A stretch of 64,000 nt of DNA from Diadema setosum (GCF_964275005.1 NC_092686.1:12583032-12647031); one strand, 5' to 3'. Numbered from the stretch's first letter, positions 39,500 through 51,410 are shown. Numbers and translations are program-made. The notes: generated by a model from the sequence alone, not told the origin.

Positions 39500-40500
39500 T
39501 TACCAGACTGAATAAATCTTCAAAAAATATAAATCTTCAAAATATAAATGGGATAACTGACCCCCTGTGATCAACTGCCCAAATGAAATAATCACATCCT
39601 CGATGGGGATATAAAGTAACCCAAAATAAATTTGCAAAAATTGATAAATGCATAATAAATGCACTCTATTTTCCCCCACCTCACTCCCCTCCACGATGCG
39701 AAGGGAGTACAGCCTAGCAGCATTCTGAGCTGTGGCTGTGCACACCTCCTTCACGGTCTGGCCGCGGATCTTTGCAACCAGATCAGCCGTCTCACCTAAA
39801 TAGGCAGACGTGCTTGGCTTTCCCTTTGCCAAAGGGGGTGGCATGTATGGGGCATCCGTTTCCAGCAGAAGGCGGTTCAAGGGAACTTCCTGCAGTCCCC
39901 GCTTCTGCAGTTCCCCGAAGACTTCTACCATGGCTGTAAAGCCAAAGTAGGTCTGGGGAAAGTGGCGCAACCAGTCCTTCACCACATTTGGACTGGTGGT
40001 GGTGCAGTGCAGATGGATCCGCTGCGCCTTCCCACAATGATGCTGGAGGTAGTCCCGGCACAAACTGTGGACAGTCATCCCCATGGGATCATTTCGACTC
40101 CCCTGCAAATGTACCGCCAACACCGTCTGAGAGATGTGGGGCAGGGAGAGGATGTTCTGGAGGAGCTCAGTCTGATCCTTGTAGCGGATTGCAGGGACCG
40201 AATGATCTAGTCCGACCTCGCTCACTCCGACAACTGCTGGATCTTTTAGCAGTTCCCCGAGTTGACGGACAGTGTTCGGGGACACCTCCGAGGCATGCTT
40301 GGGATGGATGCCCTCTGCCACCCGCCAATTTGGATAATCGGGAAAGGCGATGGACTCGAACCGTGAGGGATCACAGTAATTGATGACCCCCCGGCCACCT
40401 CCACACTCACCTGGGGTTTCTACCCTGTGATTGTTGTAAGGCATTGTAACCCCCTCTGGCCTAGACTACGCTCAAGGCGGTCAAGATGACCATGAACAGG
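39500..40500 (-). CDS. TatD-family metal-dependent hydrolase (TATDN2-like), partial or broken at its start
   Basis: TatD proteins are TIM-barrel metal-dependent nucleases. The main frame (40444 to 39500) shows GIHP, the SEVGLDHS segment with the metal-ligand Glu, VLAVHLQG and RIHLHC with the two ligand His, GFTAMVE, and LLLETDAPY with the final Asp, then AARLYSL, where the domain normally ends. Residues beyond about position 250 look like read-through. The N-terminal HxHLD signature (HGHLDRL) is at about 40475-40496 in another frame, so either a frame break or a splice separates it from the rest. A piggyBac remnant lies directly upstream, so the copy may have been moved by or with mobile DNA. 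Confidence 0.7.
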
Positions 40501-40689
40501 GGCTTTTCCGGCCAGCCTAGCCCATCTGTGCAAACACAGCTTGAAACTCCGCCGCCAGCTCCTCTGAGACCGATCCGCCTTCTGATCGCCACATCCTGTT
40601 GACGAAACGGACCAGCCCATTGATGGTGCCACCCCAATGCTTTCCCAGAACCTGGGCCAAATACTGCAATCCCTCGACCCACCTGTTGG

Positions 40690-40870
40690 CCAAGTTTTGA
40701 GCCAGTCCGTAGGTTGTCGAGTCGGTGCGAGTCAGTCAGAAGTCGCTCCTCACTACAGGCCTTACAGGTTAACGACTGCTCGTTGGTCCACAATGTCCGT
40801 TCCACCTTTTGTGAAGTCATACAGCTTATCGATGCCTGGTCTTTTCTTTCCGTCGTCCTTTGTCATCCTG
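40690..40870 (-). pseudogene. piggyBac transposase remnant
   Basis: On the minus strand, KLYDFTKGGTDIVDQ is the hallmark motif of piggyBac-family transposases around the last catalytic Asp. The following SLTCKA (in a neighbouring frame) matches the conserved YTCKA-type continuation. Only about 50-60 residues are recognisable and the frames shift between them, so this is a dead fragment. No terminal repeats were found. Confidence 0.6.
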
Positions 40871-40919
40871 AGCACTGGCTTCATTGTAGCCAACATGATA
40901 ATGTGTTGGTGATGGTGGG

Positions 40920-41440
40920 TTTCGTCAGGTGTGTTAGTAAGTTTGAGAGTGCTTAGGTCATCCTTTAGTCAGTCAATTTTGTTCAGTGTGGCAAAGTTTA
41001 AGTCCTTAGTGATGGTTTGCTGAGTGTCAAGGAAGAGTTGTGCTTCGGCACCGATGTCGTCGAAGTCTTGTGTTGTGGTCGATGCAAATATAAGAATGGA
41101 GGAACGACAATCAGGGTCAATGATACAAGCAGTCTGTCCTTAATTTGAGTTTCCCCCATAGTCGATGTGGGAAGTGGCTTGTCAAAGTCTTTGGAGAAAG
41201 GTTTGCACACTTTCCCCCGTGGTCACTGTCATGGTATTAAAGTCAGTTACGCGTGCGTGGGAAAATTTAGTGGAGCTAAAACGTCAAATAAATGTTGTTT
41301 TGAGGTCAGTGTCTGTTGTCGGAGTCGTGCTGTTGATCCAAAGTTGTGCCCGTTTGCCGTTAGACTCCTGTCTATAACCTCTGTTACTCTATGGATAGTT
41401 GTCGATCTGAGCTTTGGGATTTGAAGACAAGATGATTGTA
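40920..41440 (-). mobile_element. LTR retroelement fossil: gag-like fragment
   Basis: Minus-strand translation resembles a retrotransposon gag segment, with a LWINS word, then FSSTKFSHAHVTDFN and GESVQTFLQRL, the usual order in such proteins. The fragment is broken in several places, has no end repeats and no protease or polymerase beside it, and looks old. It runs into the piggyBac remnant. Confidence 0.35.
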
Positions 41441-42104
41441 CTAGTCGGAATTAATTAAACATGCTGGACAAGAAAGACTGGAATGATCTCGTTTTGTAAA
41501 AATCTATTTAATATTTAGCTATCTAAATACCAACTTATTTCATTTCCTCCATCCCTGTCCATGTTAACTAATTTCATCTCCATGTTAAATTTTTCATCAC
41601 ATCTCTCAATGCCACAAACACCATGCCATCACACACAAACAAATGAGCAAGCACACAACATGCTAAACAGTCTTCTCACTAACATTGTGAGAAAAACACA
41701 AATTATTCCTGAACAAACCTTACCTTAGCTTTCCCTGACATGGAGACCCCTCGCTTTGCAACATCATCAATGCCCCGAAACATACTGAAGTTATTGCTGG
41801 CCACCTTTCTCATTAAACCATCGATGATATCCCTATTGCTCAAGTCATTCACTTACAGCTCGAAGACATGACTAAAACCCTTCAATCACACAATTCCTTT
41901 CAAGAATACAAGCACAAAAAACTGTGATGTAGGCTACCAGCGCTTGCTTGTCTTCCCTTCCTCTTTGTATTATCTGAAGAGACCACATTCTCTGGGAGTA
42001 ACAGAAGAGTAGAACTCCCACAGCTGTCATTATCCCTCTCTTTGCTGTGTCCTTGGTCTTTTGCCTGTTTCTTTCTAAATTTTTGACATTTGGTCCAAAG
42101 GAAG
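41441..42104. other. No gene recognised
   Basis: AT-rich, with minor open frames on the minus strand that are out-of-frame shadows of the coding-like remnant just to the right. Confidence 0.35.
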
Positions 42105-44280
42105 TTATAACTTTTGAAGTTTCTCCCCTTCCTTTTCGTATAACCATTTAAACAAATTTTCTTTTGGTTTCCCTGCAAATGGAGATGTGTCAGATCCATG
42201 AGGTTTGCTGTATAATGTCTCTCCCTCTGGAGACAAAATCTTGCAGAGTTCATCGACAACAGCATCCAGAATCTCTTTTGTTGAAACCGATGCATGGGCA
42301 ACATCTGCAGGTTTGCCCTTCTTAAGTGAAGTGTTGACTTGGCCTGAAAATGGGGATGTAGTAAATACACACACATATTAGAGGAATCTGCCAGTATGGA
42401 CTTCTTGTGTTTTTTTTTTTCTTTTTTTGTAAACAAACGCTTCACTTGTATAGGTCATTGACAGCTTGCTTTTCACAATGTCAGGTTTTGCAACATTTTC
42501 TTCTTCTGGTCATTCAGCCACTTATCCGGTGTGCTTTTTCCTGGCAGAGAAGAAAATGGATTCCTCTTGAATCCCTTAAGTCATTATACTGGCGTTTGGA
42601 CATAATTTCAAAGACATCTGCACTCTTGAGTTCATGAATTACAATGTCTTCATCCTTGTAGGCATTGATCTCTATGCCTTTGCCCCTTGTTTACTTGGTT
42701 TGGATTTTCCTTCACAAGTGATCTGGCCAAATCACAATGAGCAGGATCAATTGATGTGTTTGGTTTTACCAGATCCTGTGGTAACTGTAACAGCAACCTG
42801 TCAGAGTTGAAGGAAAACTTCAGAGTAACGTGGTGCCACAAGCATACTAGTACTCTCCTTTCAATTCCAACACATTGTTAACATACTAGTGATACCTCAT
42901 GGAGGAATTGTCCTTTTTTGTCTGGGTGTTTTCTGAATTTGCCGAGCATCTATCATTCATCAGTTGAATGCGTGGGTCACTGTCTGTGTGATTCTGAGTT
43001 TGTGTCCTGTGTGCGTGACATAACTTCTGATAAGTCTGCACTTCTTGGGATTCTCCTTGGCAGCTAGCTGCTGGAGGTCTTCACTATGGTCCATCTCTGA
43101 GCTGTTACTCTGAGCCAGATCGGGTTTGAGAGGTTTGAAACTCAGCCTCCTTGAGAAAAACAGGTTTCTTCTTGTTGGTCCAGGGTGACGTGAGAGAAGT
43201 CTCTAAAGCTGGCAAGCAGAAAATCTCATGTTTTGTTTTTGATTTTTCTTCTGAGTACTCCCTCATGACTGCAAAGAGATGTTTGCAGGGAAGCTGTGTC
43301 CATCTCCAATTCCAGCATGTGCAGCTGGGAGGGCCACAGGTAAATACATTGTACATGTAGCTCTACAACATAAGTTAGATCCAGAACCAGGTCAGGTTGA
43401 GACGTTTGATCATTAGCCTCCTGGATGAAATAGGCTTCTTCTTCTTGGTCGAGGGTAACTTGAGGGGACTCTCTGAAGCTGGTAGGCAGAGAATCCCATG
43501 TTTTCTCTTAGTATTCCCTCATGACTGCAAATAGATGCTTGCAGGGATTCTAGCTCCATCTCCAATCCCAGCATGTGCACTTTGGAGGGTCCTTAGCCGA
43601 TAGCTGGACAACATGTATCACTTGGTAGTCTATGGTACTCTTCATCTGATGGCAGAAAGAGCAAAAAGATTATTCAAAAATTGATAGGTTTAATAGGTAT
43701 TTGATGTCTGGGTGTTAAATGAATTGTTGAGTGTTTGTCATTCATCAGCTGAATATACGCTATGCAGAGTTCATTAATTCCCTCAAAAGATCTTGATGAA
43801 ATCATTTTGATGTTGTGTCTTGGATAGTGCTTGCTAGCTCCATTTTTCTCATGCAGTGCTGAATGAATGGAGCAGGTATGTTTTTCAGGTAGTGGAGAAT
43901 TGCAAGGTCATAGTCTCTGCCATATATCTCCTGTAAACATGTATTTGCCTTCACATACAATTCGCATGGCTCATTTCCTGCCAGTGTCAAATCTTGTAAT
44001 GCATAGTCTTTTTTTTTGCTGCTGGTCTCATTCTTTTCCACTGTGCCTGCAGTTAGGTTAGTAACCGCTTTTCTCCATATTTTGCCTGGAACAGCTCCAA
44101 AACACAGCTCCATGCATAATTTTTGTTTTCCCCTCAGTAGGTTGTGGTCTGTGCTTCTGTTTCTGAATATTTCCATGTATTCTCCAATAAGCTTCCAAGG
44201 TGTACAGTGTACTTGAGAGTTTGCCTGCAGTCCAAGTAACCCCAAACATCAGCATGCTAACTTGCCGCAGTTGGATCAAC
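42105..44280 (-). pseudogene. Broken SWIM-zinc-finger protein gene, possibly MULE-derived, with duplicated SWIM segment
   Basis: Several minus-strand blocks look like one decayed gene in order: 43802-44245 (VHCTPWKLIGEYMEIFRNRS, DYDLAILHYLKNIPAPFI); a SWIM zinc finger at 43270-43340 (CTCWNW...LPCKHLFAVMREY, the CxC...CxH pattern); a 42580-42680 block with INAYKDEDIVIHELKSADVF; and 42105-42374 with VSTKEILDAVVDELCKILSP. The SWIM finger is typical of Mutator-like transposases and ZSWIM proteins. The segment with the finger occurs twice (43100-43345 and 43375-43605). Frames change between blocks, so either introns or decay intervene. The parent protein is not identified. Confidence 0.45.
43100..43605 (-). 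repeat. Tandem duplication of the SWIM-finger segment
   Basis: The left copy (about 43110-43345) and right copy (about 43378-43605) share in order TGAGA(G/C)GTTTGA, GCCTCCT, TTCTTCTTG, TCTCTAAAGCTGGCA-like, TCTCATGTTTT-like and TCCCTCATGACTGCAAA words. They differ by many substitutions, so the duplication is not recent. Confidence 0.7.
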
Positions 44281-44819
44281 TGTGGGTTGAATTTTTCATT
44301 TGCAATTTCTAGACCTCTACTCTAGACTCCTTAAGTAACATTAAATTTGTAATTACAACTAAACCTAGCATACCTACAAAGTATAACCTAATTTGATTAT
44401 AATCAATTCCTATCACTTCACTTAACTCAAACAGGTTAACAAAAAGTCTTTAATCAATATTGATAGCATATCATATCCAAATGTAACAATTCATAAATCT
44501 ACCCATCCATGTATGGTGCTTGAGTAGGACTGATGAATACTACCAGATACCTCACAATCTTCTTAGCACCCTCAAGTAATGAGTCACATCTAGAGTTTGT
44601 GGTCTTCTTGTGTCCCACAAAGTGGAGATTTCATTAGATGGATTATAATTCTGTACAATTTCTGGCACAAAATAAGTCTCATCCAAAATGTTGAATAACA
44701 ATACAAATGTGACGAGTTTGCTTGATTGTGATAAAATCAGCTTTTACTGAAACATTTAAGAATATTTCAAGAAATCTTCAGAAGAGATCTGAAGTGAAAC
44801 TTACAAGAGGGGGGGGGGG

Positions 44820-44910
44820 TGGGTTAGGGGCTTATGGCAGAGTGGATAAGTGGATAAGACTCTTGACTTTCAGTAAAACAGGGGATCAAGGTTACAATGT
44901 TGATGAGGAC
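44820..44910 (+). mobile_element. Weak tRNA-like SINE head
   Basis: GGGGCTTATGGCAGAGTGGA followed by TAAG resembles a Leu/Ser-type tRNA 5' half with an A box, and GGGGATCAAGGTTACAATG is a decayed B box 60 bp later. No clear tail or target duplication. Confidence 0.3.
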
Positions 44911-44937
44911 GATTGAGGGGGTAGTGCTCTTTCACCA

Positions 44938-45911
44938 GTTTGAAGAACGTGTAAACACTTTCTTTGATGCCGACCTGTTCCTCAGCACAATTTTTGCAAG
45001 GTGAGCCTCAAATTTGGCCATGCTGGTGCCATTTATCCTCTTGAAATGATCCTTGGCATGCTTCCAGGTCCCCTCAATCCTGTTGGTGTGCACTTTGATA
45101 ATCTCGCTAGTTTGTACATTCCTGTACTGCTTCTGAAAGGCGTACCTGTACTGTGTACGATCGTAAGATGTTCGTGCCTATGGTCGTTCAGAATGGAGTA
45201 TGCAGACCAACCGTCACTGTAAATCCTGCTCCCTGACTCGACATACCTCTCAATGAGAGTGGTTAACGTAGCTTCGTCTCGTCGATCTTCCGGATATATG
45301 ATCAACCTGTTGGTTGATCTTTCTATCATTCTGAAAATCCACACCTTGTGGCCAGGATTGGGGTTCTCCCTGTTAAATTTGCATTTCCTGCCGAAGAAGC
45401 TTTTGTGAAGTTCGATCTTACTGCGGAACTTCTCAGTTTCTTTGTAATACAGATCTCAAACAAACTGCTTGCAGAGGTCTCTCCTGTACTAGTAATTTGC
45501 CCAGTTCACAGATGAAACAGAGTATCCAACCCCCGACATATTTGACACCTGCCTGAGGCTTGGATTGAACAACCACAACCACATAAAGAGCAGAATGTCC
45601 CGCACATCAAAGTGGGTATGTTCAAAGAAGGAATTCTTGGTCACATAGTATGTCTTGTCATGCAGTTGGTCCCCCTTTTTTCTGCACCTTCACACATGGC
45701 CTGATCTCCAGTCACTTTTCTTTTGTAAAGTGCAGCTTTGCCTACAAACTTCGCAGATCATGGACTTCGCTTCAAAGCCATTATCCCTCGGCCACTCCCA
45801 AATCTGCTCATCTTCCAACAAGTGAATTAATCCAAAGAAATTCCATGGATTCAAAAAATCCAAAGAGCCGGTGGTAGTAGGATCACGCAACCACTTACTA
45901 CTGAAAGCCAT
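44938..45911 (-). pseudogene. Merlin / ISXO2-like (IS1595-type) DDE transposase
   Basis: The minus strand starts MAFSSKWLRDPTTTGSLDFL at 45911 and passes a Cys-pair stretch (MICEVCRQSC). Then come SFFGRKCKFNRENPN, VWIFRMIERSTNRL, LIERYVESGSRIYSDGWSAY and, near the end, VHTNRIEGTWKHAKDHFKR, before a stop near 44938. These are the conserved blocks of Merlin-superfamily transposases related to bacterial IS1595/IS1016. The second catalytic Asp (YSDGW) and the Glu (NRIEG) are present. The first block reads IELHKS where the family usually has a D-E pair, so the first Asp seems lost. Several frame changes make it inactive. Confidence 0.75.
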
Positions 45912-46380
45912 TTTTAAGTGTAAAAATTAGCTCAACTAATTTTGAAAATAAATACATGTAAAGTGCAACACTATTTGTGTCTGATTATGATATAAACCAA
46001 TACCAACCTTTATATTTGCGTCTGGGAAGATGCAACCAGTTAATACTGAAAGCCATTTTTAAGGTATTGTAAAAATTAGCTCAACTTATTCTAAAAATAT
46101 AAATGAATGTAAAGTGCAATGCAATTTGTGTCTAATTACGATATAAACCAATACCAACCTTTGTATTTGCGTCTTGGAAGATGCAACAACTTAATACTGA
46201 AAGCCATTAAAAGATTAGCTCAACTAATTTGAAAAATGAATAAATGTACAATTGTAAAAGTGCAACACATTTTGTGTTTAATTATGATGTAAACCAAAAC
46301 CAACTTCTAATTTTGCATCTTGGAAGATGCAACAACTTAGTATTGAAAGCTATTTTCAAGGTAAAGATTAGCTCATTTTG
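45880..46380 (-). repeat. Four tandem ~147-bp units that each carry the transposase start segment
   Basis: The words ACTGAAAGCCATTTTTAAG (or close variants) recur at about 45899, 46045, 46196 and 46341, period 145-151 bp. On the minus strand each is an ATG followed by GCTTTCAGT, the first codons of the Merlin-like transposase at 45911, preceded by similar upstream sequence (TTAGCTCAACT and ACCAATACCAAC-type words on +). The units look like iterated 5' ends. Confidence 0.7.
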
Positions 46381-48900
46381 TTTCTCCATGGTCCATCTTC
46401 ATGGTCAAGTTCATGCTGTGAACAGAAATACATTCCATCATTTTATATAAATTTGGAGTGGAAAAGCAAGAAACTTAAAAACGGTAAATTCACAGGAGGA
46501 TCTAGGTTCTCTGTAATAGAGCTCCACACATATCAAAATGGGGATGTACTCTTGCACATTGTATGTATTGCAGTTATTAAATACACGACTTGTACTTTAA
46601 ACATTCTTCATCAGGAATTTTAAAATGACAGTTTTTGTTGATGAATATTAAAGTACACAGATAAAACTGTATAATCCTAGATAGTAGAGGTATAAAAGTA
46701 GGAGAATTCCGTTAGAATAAATGTATTGTCCATGATTTTGTACAAGTGTCAAGCCTATAATGGCAACTTCAGACTTGTGAATTCATTATCTTCACCCAGT
46801 ATCATTTAAAAAACTGTACAAGTTGATCGGTTATTCAACATTGACCAATTTGAATTGAATGTACATCAGATTCATTTGCTTTGTCAAGTCGTTGATTCTC
46901 TAATTCTATTTTTCCTTTTTCCTATTTGTTGTGGCTCTTGCCAACAGTCAAGCTCTTTTTGTAAAGTATGTACATAGAAATGACTTTTACAGATAAAGAT
47001 TTATTTATTCATACATTGTAGTTGCTCATATTCATACAAACACCAAACATTCATATGAAAACCAACTTCTTCATGATGCTGAAATTACGTTTTTTGATGT
47101 CTTTGGTTAAACATACACCAGAGCAAGATTAATTAAATCAAATCAGGATACTTGTCTGCTTTCAGCAATGAGTTTTATTTGTCAAATCATACTTACATTG
47201 TACGTAGGAACAAAGACAGTGGAAGCCACGGGAATTTCATACAGTATCTGGCTATGCTACAATTGTACATACTCATAGCGACTAGCAGTCGACAGGAGCA
47301 AAGGCAGTTGCTGGTCGTTGAAATAGAATCCTGGTATTTATATTTGCCAGCACATCAGGATGAAAACAATTACCCACAATGTGTGAAAATTTCTCAGGCA
47401 AGTTCAAATCTCCACTTTACCATAAATACAAATAGAATCACTTCCTTTTTGACACAAAATACTCAAAAGACTCAAGTAAAAAAAAAAATTAGAATATTCA
47501 TCAATTTTATTGTAAAAATCTAGAGGCAGTCCAATATGACAATTGACAGACAGGCTTATCTTCAGTCACTTATCAACATTCAATTTAAGGAGTGGCCACT
47601 ACAAAGTTTATTATACAAAGTACATTGTAAGTGACAGTTATGTAATGCAGAATGCTATTTGACAACTGTAAAGCAAGATGTATTCATGCTATAAAATCTT
47701 AATGAGTTGGAGTCAACAGCCTCTTTCGCGGCACAAAATTTTCACAAACTGCCACTGGCATCCAATGCATAGAAAGTAGTGGAGACAAGAACTTTTGCAT
47801 GCATTGTAATTACACGAATCTTGGTTCTCGCAAAATTGGCGAAATCAAAATGCATGCAAACATTTCTGGGTTTACAGTATTACACTACATGCATATAATA
47901 CTTCAGGAAGCATTGGGGTAAATAAAGCAGCGAAAAGGCTGTGTGCTTCAGTGTGCTATAGAAGACTCAGAACCCAGTTTGAAATCAGTTGGTGTAATGA
48001 TATAGAACAAATGACAATGATCATAGTGGCAAGAAGGATAATTTAAATTACAGTGTACATGTTTTACTGGATGTCGAATTTCACTTGCTTTCTCATGGAG
48101 CAGTGAACAAACATTGCACTGTAGCAAAGAACATTGAGACAGTTTTAGATTGGCCTGTGCTTTTTCAGATTTTTTGTTGCATACATTGTATGATTTGAAC
48201 TACATCCAGTTTACTGGGTATACAAGTATGTGTACACTACAAGAGGTAAGAACTTATTAAAAGCATTGAAAGACTACTGATTTGCTGAGATGGTATTGGA
48301 GACTTTAGTCTTTAATACAGAAAACGTGCCACTTTGTTTTCCAGTTGATTGTCCAAAAATCACATTGATCTCTTAGATAGCCTACCTTAATCTTTTTTTT
48401 TTTTTTGTCCAACTTATTATACATCTTCAGACATCTTGACAATAAAGTTGTGTTTCATTGCAACTGATTGACAAATTGCCCTACATACATCGAAGTTAAA
48501 TTTGTGTTGTTTATATGTTTCTGAATAATGCTGAATGTACAGTATGGTGTGTATATTATGTGAATAAGAACTAAGGAAGACAAATGTATATTGTATGTAG
48601 CCTTCTTCAAACCTGAAATCAATCTAATAAAAAATGTCAAAGAAATTTCCTGTCTTGCTGATTGACTCCTTCAATTATTTCTCTTTGAGAGTATTTCTGT
48701 CTACAGTGGAGTGTTGTGTGATGTCAAGCACTGTGGATAACAAAGTACATGTAGTTCTTCATGACTTCAGCTTTTCACATACTCCAGTTTGTTATCCAAG
48801 GATGCTATCCTTGTGAAGAGCATGGCAGTATTCTCACAGCTGAAATGGTGCATATTCATTTGTTTGTTTGTTTTTGTTTTTTTGCATAACCTTTCCTGCA
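46381..48900. other. No gene recognised
   Basis: About 2.5 kb of AT-rich DNA without a recognisable coding region. A 45-bp scrap of the SINE-array body (TTTCATTGCAACTGATTGAC onward, ending at a CTACATACATCGA word) lies at about 48455-48495. Confidence 0.4.
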
Positions 48901-48920
48901 ATAGACATCATTGTGTAATA

Positions 48921-49114
48921 CAGTGCACTCCCGTTATAACGAACACGGTTGTTACAAAATTCCGGTTACAAGGATATAAAAATCCAGGTCGCAAAATTAT
49001 TGGCTCTTATGTGTTTTTATTGTTTATTTGTTCAATTATTAAAAAAATTTCGATACACGTATAACGAAAGAAAACTGCCGGTCCCAAGGACTTCGTTGTA
49101 ACGGGAGTCCACTG
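48921..49114. mobile_element. pogo/Tc1-mariner-like MITE with TA flanks
   Basis: Termini pair over 23 bp with two mismatches: CTCCCGTTATAACGAA near the left end against TTCGTTGTAACGGGAG near the right, and CAGTG/CACTG at the tips. TA stands outside both tips (48919-48920 and 49115-49116). 194 bp, non-coding. A decayed relative (ACTCCCGCTACAAGAACA, then ATAATTGGCTCTT) is at about 50726-50800. Confidence 0.8.
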
Positions 49115-50725
49115 TATACAATTGGGAAGAGACCCCACCCCTCCCCCCCCCCCAAAAAAAAAAAAAAAAAATCCATGAAGCACACTGTATTTTCGGAAAA
49201 AAACAAAGAAAGAATTAAAAAAAAGGTTATAAATATTGTAAAAAGGCAACAATTGGCATCTCTGGTAATCGACAAGGAGTTCTTGGAGATAAGGTGAATA
49301 AATGTGATTTACACACAAACAAAAAATGGATTTGGCAGTACCTGCAGGATCTTTACAGGAGTTGTACAATATATTCTAAATTGCTTGCTCATGGTATTTT
49401 TTTTTCTCCTTTCTTTTCCTATTCTAATGAAATCCTTGGTCAGGTGAAGATATTGCTGTGTGCATGGATTGTATTTCCACTTCACGATTGGCAGTTCTAA
49501 CAGAGGCTGAATATGTCTACAGGACAGGCTTGCGAGATAAGACTGAAATACAAAAATTAAAAGAAAAATGGCAAGAAATAATGTAAGTCCTTCATGAGCT
49601 ATTCAGTAGTATTCAGCATCTATGCTGGAGGCCTACCTACAAAAGAACACCAAAGCATTATGACTTTGATGATTTTGCAGAGATGTGCAGAACATGAAAT
49701 CTTTGTACAAAGTACAAACTTGCAAATACATGTACATGTAGTTTGTGCACTGCATTTAATTGCCTATGTGAAATTATACTGGTCCCATATTGACACCTAG
49801 TGAAATCAAGAACCCCCCAAATGAATCTTCCTCCTACAATTAAACCTGGCATGAAATGTCAATGCAAAAGTTAGTGCTTGTGAAAGCTCAAGTATATGCA
49901 ATGCATGAGTCATGATTGGGATGCTTTGACAGTAATGTTGATTTTGATAAAGCAAACTTGGTGTTATCCCTTTCAGTGATAAGCACATTTTTCTCACACA
50001 AGTTATGCACTTGAAATTTAGGATCAAATCTGTACCTTTTCACATACATGATGTATATCACTTCAATTTTCTAGCAGCTTTTTAAGTAGGAACAGTACCC
50101 CCTTTCAACTTGATGCCTACACAAACTACATTTCAGATAATCTTATCTATTGAATACAGCCACACATACCACATCAACACACAGACACATTCATGACAAG
50201 TCTGTGCCTCTGAAGAAAGACAATACACATACCAATGTATCTGTATTTGTACAACCCTGCATCATTCTGGAAGCTCTGCACATACGAGGCAAATATGTAG
50301 TTATGTTATTGAAATCACTAATCATGGCACTCACATTTTTCTGTATGTTTATCTGTTTGCAATACCCTTTAGAAGAAACATATTAATGTGCACCTTGTAA
50401 AGGTACAAAATTAAATTGTACAAAGTGGATTTTTAACCTCCCTCTACTCAAATTTAAAAAGGTTTGATCTAGTACATGTATGTTCTTTTCCACACTAGCA
50501 TATTTTAATGTTACAATGTCCTGGAGTGTTTTTATTTTCCTTTGAACAAACATTTGCTTAATCACCACACCTACATGTACATACTGTAAGTAGGCACCAC
50601 CATTTTCTGGGGAAACTTTTAGTGACTAAGTTTTCTTCTACAATGTGTACATCTCTGAACAACGACCTAGAGCTTGGCGTTCCATGCCTGGAACTCGGTG
50701 TGCACAGTAAGCTCCAAGTGAAGTG

Positions 50726-50800
50726 AACTCCCGCTACAAGAACATGGTTATAATGTACCTTTAACAATCATTCTTGGTATAAAATAATTGGCTCTTCATC
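50726..50800. mobile_element. Decayed half-copy of the same MITE family
   Basis: Contains ACTCCCGCTACAAGAACA followed by AAAATAATTGGCTCTT, matching the left half of the element at 48921 with substitutions. No right terminus is seen. Confidence 0.45.
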
Positions 50801-50826
50801 TAAATATACATGTATCTCTCCATTCA

Positions 50827-50968
50827 ATTCATGGTCATTGTGTAACAAGGGAAAATCATGTTTTTATCTTTAGGGTTCTGGAAAACCTCTTACACAAATT
50901 CATGGTCATTGTGTAACAAGGGAAAATCATGTTTTTATCTTTAGGGTTCTGGAAAACCTCTTACACAA
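50827..50968. repeat. Perfect 71-bp tandem duplication
   Basis: 50827-50897 is repeated without visible change at 50898-50968, starting ATTCATGGTCATTGTG and ending with CTCTTACACAA. Identity implies a recent event or an assembly artefact. Confidence 0.9.
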
Positions 50969-51410
50969 AAAAACCCCCAAACAAACATAGCTAAACAAAA
51001 AAAAAAAACCAAAAAAAAACCAAAAAAAAAAAAACCAATACAAACAAACATAAGGATTTTGCAAAGAATATTGACTCGCTGTAGATAAAAAAAGGAACAG
51101 ATTAAACTAATAAGAAAAAAAAATGACACCACATCATTACAACACCATTGCTCTTTAGATAAAGATATTTGTCTTTCAGAGAATGCTGAAGGAGAAACAT
51201 TTAGTGTCTTTCTACATTGAAATCCTAGGGCCCATTTCACGTGGAGATTTGCAATCATTACTACATTGTAGATGCAATATATATGGTTACCATAGTAACA
51301 CTTGAAAGCTGATTGGTGGTCAACCAGTTCCTACCATGAACACTACAATTATTATCATGTTTCAATAGTTGAGAAATCTGCAGAGAGAAACAGGCCTCAA
51401 CTGATGCATA

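Noticed and set aside
39962-40383. Plus-strand frames of 82 and 131 residues
   Set aside because: They are antisense shadows of the TatD frame, whose conserved motifs are on the minus strand.
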